DNA from: Neckera pumila
Taxonomy: Eukaryota > Streptophyta > Bryopsida > Hypnales > Neckeraceae
Direction of reading: 5' to 3'
DNA: 64,000 bases
NCBI GenBank assembly: GCA_963969595.1
Contig: OZ018415.1
Location: 20,961,782 to 21,025,781 of the forward strand
Shown here: piece by piece, positions 57,901-64,000 of the stretch
Layout of the letters: each line of letters starts with the position of its first letter
Numbering within the stretch: position 1 is the first letter of the stretch
Translations under genes and position numbers: made by a program
The notes under the pieces: model-generated
What the model was told of the DNA's origin: nothing
Database searches by the model: none
What the model saw: only the letters and a program-made list of their open reading frames with translations

Positions 57901-60900
57901 TTTTGTGTTTTGTATTGTCGTATATTTCATATTGCTGTGTCTAAGATTGTTTTCATATATGCTTGATTTTAAATTGATGAGCAGTGAACCCTTGATTGTT
58001 TCTGTAGGAGTACAGGGTCATACAGCGTCCTGGGAGGGGACAGCCCGTATATTCCTTCCACTAAGCAGGGATCTGAGACTGGCGCAGTTAGTGTAATCGC
58101 TATGCTAGATGACTACTACACCAGTGTTTATGAGACGGAAAAGTTCCAGCAGGTGTGCATAAACACAACACTCTCCTCAACTCTACTCTGATGCTTATCT
58201 CTGAATTTCACTGTCTTTTCACTGTCTACTGTGGCTCATATAACTAGGTAGCCGCCGACTTTTCTATTTGAATCTGTGCTCCTTCTCTTCTCAAGTTTTC
58301 TTTCCCTTTAGTCTATTCTCCTCTCAAATTCATTTTTATGTCCGAGTTCTAGGAAAGAATGTGCTATGCAATGGCGTGTGGACCATCATATATGATCGAT
58401 CCACTGTGATGATACCCTCGGAATAGTCTTCTTAATGTGCTGATTTGATTTCTTTCCTTTCGAAATATGTAGCTACGGCAGCAGCTGGTTGCTAAAGTCA
58501 GTGCGGCTAGTAAGAAAGCGCATTCCAAGGTATGCCACAGTGTTCCTTGTAGTACTGGTATGTGATACACAGAAACTCTAGCGTACCTCTTTCATGTTTT
58601 CTTTGACAATGACGTGTTTTTACTGGAGATGTAAACTCTGACATTGATGATGGTCTACCTTTCCCTGCTATGTTCATGAAAACGAATGAAAAATCAGATT
58701 GCCGGGAAGGTAGCGGTTGCTATTAACCTTACGCTCTTGGACCCTTAAACGAGTGCGACTGACCACGACCATGTTTTTAAGGCCCCCAAAGACCTCTTTT
58801 TTGTGTCTATCGTTTATTGAAATTAAGTGTCCCCAGTATTTGGATAAACTCCTTATTTGATGGGACGATAGTCGTGGTAAATTTGTGCAGGTTAAACTCT
58901 ATGAAGATCAGATTAAAGCGTCCGTGGGATATGGTATGATTGCAAAAATGGCAGACCTTCTGATGGCCAACTTGCATCTTTGCGAACCTGGTGCCTCGTC
59001 AGTTACTGTGAGTGTTTTTCTCAACATGCACTTGTACCGTTTTCTGTCAATTATTCCGGTTTGGATAGGGATCCACTAATTTTCAATTTCTGACGAGATT
59101 CACAATCGTTGGATTTGGTACCAATGTGGAATGAATATAGGATCGAGTACTTTAAAGATGTCCCTGACGATATCACACTTTAGCTTCCTGATTTTGAAAC
59201 AGAAGAGCCAACAACAATTGCGCTAGATCCACGTCAAACTACTCTCATTACTGCTCAGAAGCTTTATAAGCGCAGGTAGTTTCTTGCTTCGATTTTTTTG
59301 TCATTTCATGCGAATAATAAGTGCAATTGCCTTTTTGTATGGTCCACATTTCGTCCTATATCCATTTGCTCTCTCCACCTACTCTGGTATTGTTGTCTGC
59401 TGAGACAAGTGATTGGACTTTCAGTGTCCCATGCTCTATGACTCCGGTCTAATCCACATTCTTAAATTGATACGACAGTCAGAAGCTAAGGAAATCTGAG
59501 AAAGCCGTGGCACCCTTGCTGATAGAAGCCTGCAACGAGGTCACATATCTATCTCAGGTATTTTCATGAATGATATCAATGAGAACAGTTAGATCTGCGA
59601 TGTATGCAAACGACTTGTGGGAATTGATCATCGGCTTTACTTCCAATATGTCGGTCCTTGATAAGTTGGGTCTTGATCTGCATAAATGAAAAGCTTTCGT
59701 TCAGAGTATCGTGTGTCAAATTAGGTTATCTTTTTTGCCAATGAATTTATTAAAACTTTTCTTCTTAAGTGTCAATATGAACGTTTACTGTTCATTCTGG
59801 TGCTGGGTTAGGTGGAAATTTCTCTACAGCAGCTAGACCAGTATACATGCACTACCGACTTGCGAAGTCTTGAAGAGGTATACCTCGCATTGATTGCTGG
59901 CTTTCAGTATGCCTTTCCCAGATCAACTCACTCCTGCTCTCTTTGTGTGAAATGCTAACTGCAGTACTATTTGTTGATGCTAAGGGCATATGTGACTTAC
60001 CTTAGTTACTGCGATTTCCAGGTGCGCGGTGAGCTTATTGAAGGAGCTTACTTGAAACCCATCGTAGCAGGTGATTGTGAATGAAGACTTTCTCTTGTCT
60101 GCTCGTAGATAGTCTCTTGGCTACTCTTGTGCTTCAGGTCTGGCTTTTTTTTGGAATTTTGACCGTGCTTGCTTCCAGGGTGTGAACTACTATTTGACAC
60201 ATGCAGGGCTGTTGTAGGTACTCCACCTCCATCAAGCAAGCGCAAAAAGACGTCATCGCCTCTGGGCAATTTCACTGCCAACATGCGTCGCTTTACCTCA
60301 CCGTCAGGTCAGTTTTGAATTGCTAGATTAGGATGCTGTGAAAACCGGATGTAAAACTCATACGTTTCTACAGCATCGAGGTTTTTTCATCTATCAGAGG
60401 GTAATAACTCGATCAGGATTATCTCTTAACCCTCTGAAAAATGTAAAAGCCTTGTTATGACCTTTTTGTTTTTAGGTGCATTGCAAACTATTTTAAGAGT
60501 TCACAAAATTGACTGAAGTTGAAAGCTGAAGAAAGGGAGTGCTCTGATCTAGCGTGTGATTGGAATATCAATTAGTGTTCTCGTCTCTGAAGAAAACTTC
60601 TTTCAATAATCAAGTGGATTCCTCAAGTTTAATGAACTTGTGTCTGTTCGCAGGGTACGAGATTCTTGTGGGTCGTAACAATCGACAGAATGATGTATTA
60701 ACCAACCGTGTGGCTACGGACTACGATTTGTGGTTTCATGCTCGAAATATTCCTGGAAGTCATGTATATTTCTTCCTCTTTTCATGTACTTGTCTATTTT
60801 AATGTCACTTGCTTTTCGCCAAATAATAGAGGATACAATGATAACCGTTCTGATAAGAATGGCTGGTTCTCTTCTGTGCAATTCGATCTCCAAACGTTGC

Positions 60901-61660
60901 TTTGTAAGTTTCTGTTTGTCTTATTCTGAGAAGTGGATTTCCCTTTTTATAAAGGGAGATTGAGGTGATTCCTGATTTTTCCCTCTCCTTTGATTGGCAG
61001 ACGCTACTGCGGGTGCCACCTGGACAGAATGCAACAGACGAGGATCTACAGTTTTCAGCTGATCTAGCTGCCTACTTCTCTAAGGTACACCATTTTCTTT
61101 GCTGTCTACACCAAGTTTTCATCGTTGAACTGCGGGGTTCCCTTATTACATTCATCTAATCAGTACTGTAGCACACCAACCTATCGTCAGACGTTATTAT
61201 CCCAGTTCTAGTAGGGTCCCTTCGTCTCCCACAAAAGTAGGGGTCTTACTAGTGAGGTGTGACCACTTTAACTAAAATCTCTCTCCAAGAATATGGGGGA
61301 CGGGTATCTCATATTAATGCTTAAGGGAGGAAATCTCCTTTTTATTGAACGTTATGTTGGATGTAGTTACAGATGGCTGTAGGTTTATTTTTTGTGCTTC
61401 AAAATGGCATCAATCCAAGAGTTACTGAATCTCATCATAATCCCTGCAATTGCCCACACCCGATGACGTACAATCAATGTCTTTTGGTTGTTTTCTGGCA
61501 GGCTCGAGGGAGTGGTAAAGTACCAGTGTCATATACGAACCCCAAATTCCTTCAAAAGATGAAAGGCGGCAAACCGGGCATGGTGAAAGTGGAGAAGGAG
61601 AGTGTCCTGCTTGGCCGGGCTTCTGACCCACCCGAAGTTCCCCAGTTGATAGCAACTTAG
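54935..61660 (+). CDS. Plastid RqcH/NFACT-type ribosome quality-control protein
   Basis: 18 exons by splice-site and frame matching: 54935-55180, 55692-55964, 56286-56444, 56805-56902 (end uncertain), 57208-57268, 57371-57445, 57581-57684, 58008-58152, 58473-58529, 58891-59007, 59184-59275, 59479-59557, 59812-59877, 60022-60070, 60218-60307, 60654-60763, 61001-61084, 61502-61660; about 687 residues. Exon 1 (1-82) is Ser/Thr/Arg-rich, a likely plastid transit peptide. NFACT-N starts [20 protein letters not shown] (from about 84) and includes [10 protein letters not shown] and [15 protein letters not shown] helical middle (about 320-520, with [15 protein letters not shown]) precedes the NFACT-R domain: [17 protein letters not shown] (from about 575), [28 protein letters not shown] and [13 protein letters not shown]. 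Bacterial RqcH binds stalled 50S-peptidyl-tRNA and directs C-terminal alanine tailing. The cyanobacterial-like sequence and transit peptide place this one in the chloroplast. Confidence 0.88.
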
Positions 61661-62410
61661 TAGTAAGCATCAACTTAGTAGTTTGTAATTCCCATTGAGG
61701 GCTAGCATTTGTTAATTCAAAGCTGGAAATATCAGAATAGCCCGTAATGCCAGTATGAGAAATTTATCATCTTTATCCCACAAACAGGCATCAACTGAAT
61801 TTGGTTTCTTGTAGACCAAGTGTCTTGCAGGTGAAGCGGTTTCGAATGAAAAACGGACAGTTGTCCATGCAATTTTGAATATTGAAATACTCGAAACATC
61901 AACCCACCAAGCTAGTCGATATTTTCTCGTTTCTACTTACGCTCAAACCTCTCTAATTGCACCCTCTCAATTGCACCCTCTAATTGCACCCTCTAATAGC
62001 ACATTCTCAATATATCTGGAGAGTTTGTAATGTTACGTTCACATCTACTGGGTAACTTCCACATGGCAAGTTGTGAACACATGTAACAGGAGTCCATTTG
62101 TCCCTCGAGGCAGTGCATTTAGAGAGGATATAGTGTATAATTACATTTGTACAGGGGCGAAAAACCACTGCAAAGATACGCGTACCGGTATACATGACAG
62201 ATATGGTGTTGCGCTCCCATGCTCTCAAGAGGGTGCCCACTGGTTCTCTGAGACCGTTGCAAGAAAACTCATGAAGCATGGTGTCGGTTAGTACTGCCGT
62301 CATGTTCCTGGACAGACCAAGTTTTGATCAAGGAGCGCAAGGAGCAGCATCCCAAACGTAGCAGAGTTCGGATTGTGAGCTGATTGTAACTAACTGTAAG
62401 CTTTGCAACC
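61661..62410. other. Intergenic, RqcH 3' flank to the next gene
   Basis: Contains a short tandem array at 61954-62008. The frames at 62007-62303 and 62073-62291 have no domain and probably lie in the leader of the downstream gene. Confidence 0.4.
61954..62008 (+). repeat. Short tandem array of CTCTAATTGCACC
   Basis: The unit AATTGCACCCTCT is repeated about four times with 1-4 bp variation in length. Confidence 0.85.
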
Positions 62411-62546
62411 ATGGCCAAGCCTCCGCCGATAGTTGGAAGGTCTGCTATTGGAGTGGCATTCTCCGAGGCCGCCCGGAACTGGCCGTTCGTTTTTGGCTTT
62501 GCCGTCACCTTGGGCCTCGTCGCCTTGATGTCTCAAAACTTGGACC
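62411..62546 (+). CDS. First exon, possible mitochondrial ATP synthase small subunit
   Basis: ATG at 62411 opens MAKPPPIVGRSAIGVAFSEA, then ARNWPFVFGFAVTLGLVALM and SQNLD, ending at a strong donor (ACC-GTAAGTC). The coding part is GC-rich and has one hydrophobic span from about residue 24 to 40. The NWPF...GFAVT signature resembles the plant 6-kDa F0F1 ATP synthase subunit, a small inner-membrane protein of mitochondria. The exon is 136 bp, so the frame is open by one base into the next exon, which I could not find before 64000. It could also be another small membrane protein. Confidence 0.45.
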
Positions 62547-64000
62547 GTAAGTCTCATCTGCACTCGCCTTGAAATTTGCTTTCCTATGAGATCCATTCTT
62601 TGTAACATTTTGTGTCCCTTAGTTCTATGCTATTTTCTTGGTCAGATTTTCAGAATTCTTGGTTACGATTCCAGCAAGCAGGCCGATGAGTTTGTTTGAC
62701 TAGATATGGGCATTTTGGTTTTCAACGAAGTGTTGCTTTGTGGTTTATGGATGCAGTCTCCTGCTTTTTATAATTGATTTATTTGAATTAGTTTCCCTAC
62801 GTTTGCTATTGATTCCCTTATCGTCACTGCCGCCAGGAGATGGACAAATCGTGTCCTTGGAGTCTTGTCCTTTCTTTTCTGCACAACGTGTTGCATGTGG
62901 TTCTGGATCCGTGACCAGGCTTCTTGGTTATGAATTTTTGGTGACGAATTTTAGCAAGCAGGTTGGTGAGTGTGTTGACAGCAGGTGGGTGTTACTTTGT
63001 AGTGTATGGATGCAGTCTCCTGCTTTAGAGGATCTCGTTTGAAGTCATTTTTCTTTATTTCCCTTTGATTCCCTTATCTGTCTCTGTTGCCTGGCGATGG
63101 ACAAGCCATGCCTTTGGAGTCATGATCTTTCTTTCCTGCACAATGTGAGGCATGTAGTATTAACGTGGATCCACTGTGTCCTTGTTGAGGTTCTTGGTGT
63201 AATCTCTACACAAAATAGTGAAATTAGGTTGCCTTACCTGAGATAAATTACCTCATGGATCAATGCTTGTTCCACATGGAGGTGCATGCTACTCTCTGAA
63301 CCAAGCCTTGAACTCGTGCACAAATCTATCCCATACACATGGCTTTGAATTAAATGCATCATTGTACAAAAGTAGTGAATATTCTATAGTGTGGACTGTC
63401 AAGAAATTAGTGTGGGGCAACCTAATTTCAATAATTTCTGTAATTGTTGAGAATCAACTCTTTTCTTTCCTCTGGGATAAAATCATTTAAAAGGAGTTTT
63501 ATAACATCCTTTAACTGCATCCTTTACTTTGAGAATTGGAGTCAACGTTCCATTCTGACGTGACTAAGCCAAGATTGACTGGCTTTATGAACTTGAAGCA
63601 TTATTCTACTCTCATAGAACTCCTATTGGCTCTTTGCTATGTTCTTAATGACAAGTCAGTATACAATGATTAACATTTGATTGATAGAATCATAATGATG
63701 GATTTGGTTGCAGTCTTGAGCCTCTAAATAATTTTATGTTGTGTGTTTGCACTACTCTCGAGCTTTGGCATAAAGCTAAATCTTGAAGTGAAATATGCTC
63801 TTTCTCCAGGAAACAAGATACTTGTCACGACGTTATGTTGTCTGGCTGGAATTTTGTCGAAGTACATTATAATTGTTGCAGATTTCAGTTTGTAAATGTA
63901 GATCATATCATGCTCTCACGTTTTGAATTATCATGACTAAATGTCATATTTGAAAGAATTTCTTCTTTTCATTTATCGGGAAGCTATTGTTTCGGATACT
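62547..64000 (+). other. Probable intron and unassigned right edge
   Basis: Follows the 62546 donor. No convincing acceptor with a coding continuation was found. The frames at 62740-63042 and 63263-63490 coincide with a tandem duplication or T/G-rich DNA and show no domain. Confidence 0.35.
62640..63190 (+). repeat. Two-copy ~258-bp tandem duplication
   Basis: TCTTGGTTA(C/T)GA..., CAGCAAGCAGG/TAGCAAGCAGG, TATGGATGCAGTCTCCTGCT (62746 and 63005), TTGATTCCCTTAT (62809 and 63065) and GATGGACAA recur about 258 bp apart. A third partial start (TGAGGTTCTTGGTG) lies near 63187. Confidence 0.8.

Noticed and set aside
1..64000. tRNA, rRNA or other classical RNA genes
   Set aside because: No cloverleaf with box A/B spacing or rRNA core sequence was recognised by eye; a covariance-model scan would be needed to exclude them.
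1..64000. Viral integration
   Set aside because: No viral coat, polymerase or movement-type reading frames were recognised; all RT signals are of LINE type.

Overview
This is nuclear DNA of a green-lineage plant. It carries spliced genes with short GT-AG introns, a nuclear-encoded photosystem II precursor with plastid and thylakoid targeting, a plant-type calcium-dependent protein kinase, a plastid-type RqcH/NFACT gene, and plant-style LINE and pogo-like transposon remnants. The compact introns of about 100-500 bp, GC-rich exons in an AT-rich genome and the gene content suggest a bryophyte, most likely moss-like. That placement is an inference; nothing here names a species.

Layout. Bases 1-215 are a second, inverted copy of the DNA just downstream of the psbY gene at 50.8 kb, so a psbY paralogue probably ends just off the left edge. 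Bases 0.2-43.7 kb are AT-rich repeat territory with no intact gene. They hold a decayed pogo-type transposase (8.95-10.35 kb) split by a 270-bp inverted-repeat element, and a long decayed LINE on the minus strand (ORF1 with a CCHC knuckle, then endonuclease, RT with YADD, then a zf-RVT-like tail, spread over 31.4-16.7 kb). Foldback repeats, tandem repeats and scattered minus-strand exon-like fragments of an unrecognised gene (32.4-35.5 kb, perhaps also 41.5-42.2 kb) complete this part. Running through it are several families of short non-coding elements that start and end with TTAA followed by CCCCTAAA. They look like piggyBac-type MITEs and are my main candidate for something undescribed.

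The right third (43.7-64 kb) is gene-bearing and more GC-rich. It begins directly at the TTAA end of one of these MITEs. It contains an intronless CDPK (46.35-48.24 kb, +), a two-exon psbY that encodes four PsbY units in one precursor (52.04-50.78 kb, -), an 18-exon gene for a plastid-targeted RqcH-like ribosome quality-control protein (54.9-61.7 kb, +), and a first exon that may encode a small mitochondrial ATP synthase subunit (62.4 kb, +).

The genes do not form an operon or pathway. PsbY and RqcH-like both act in the plastid, but their closeness is probably chance. Translations, exon joins and repeat alignments were made by eye from the sequence; family names come from motif recognition without database searches.
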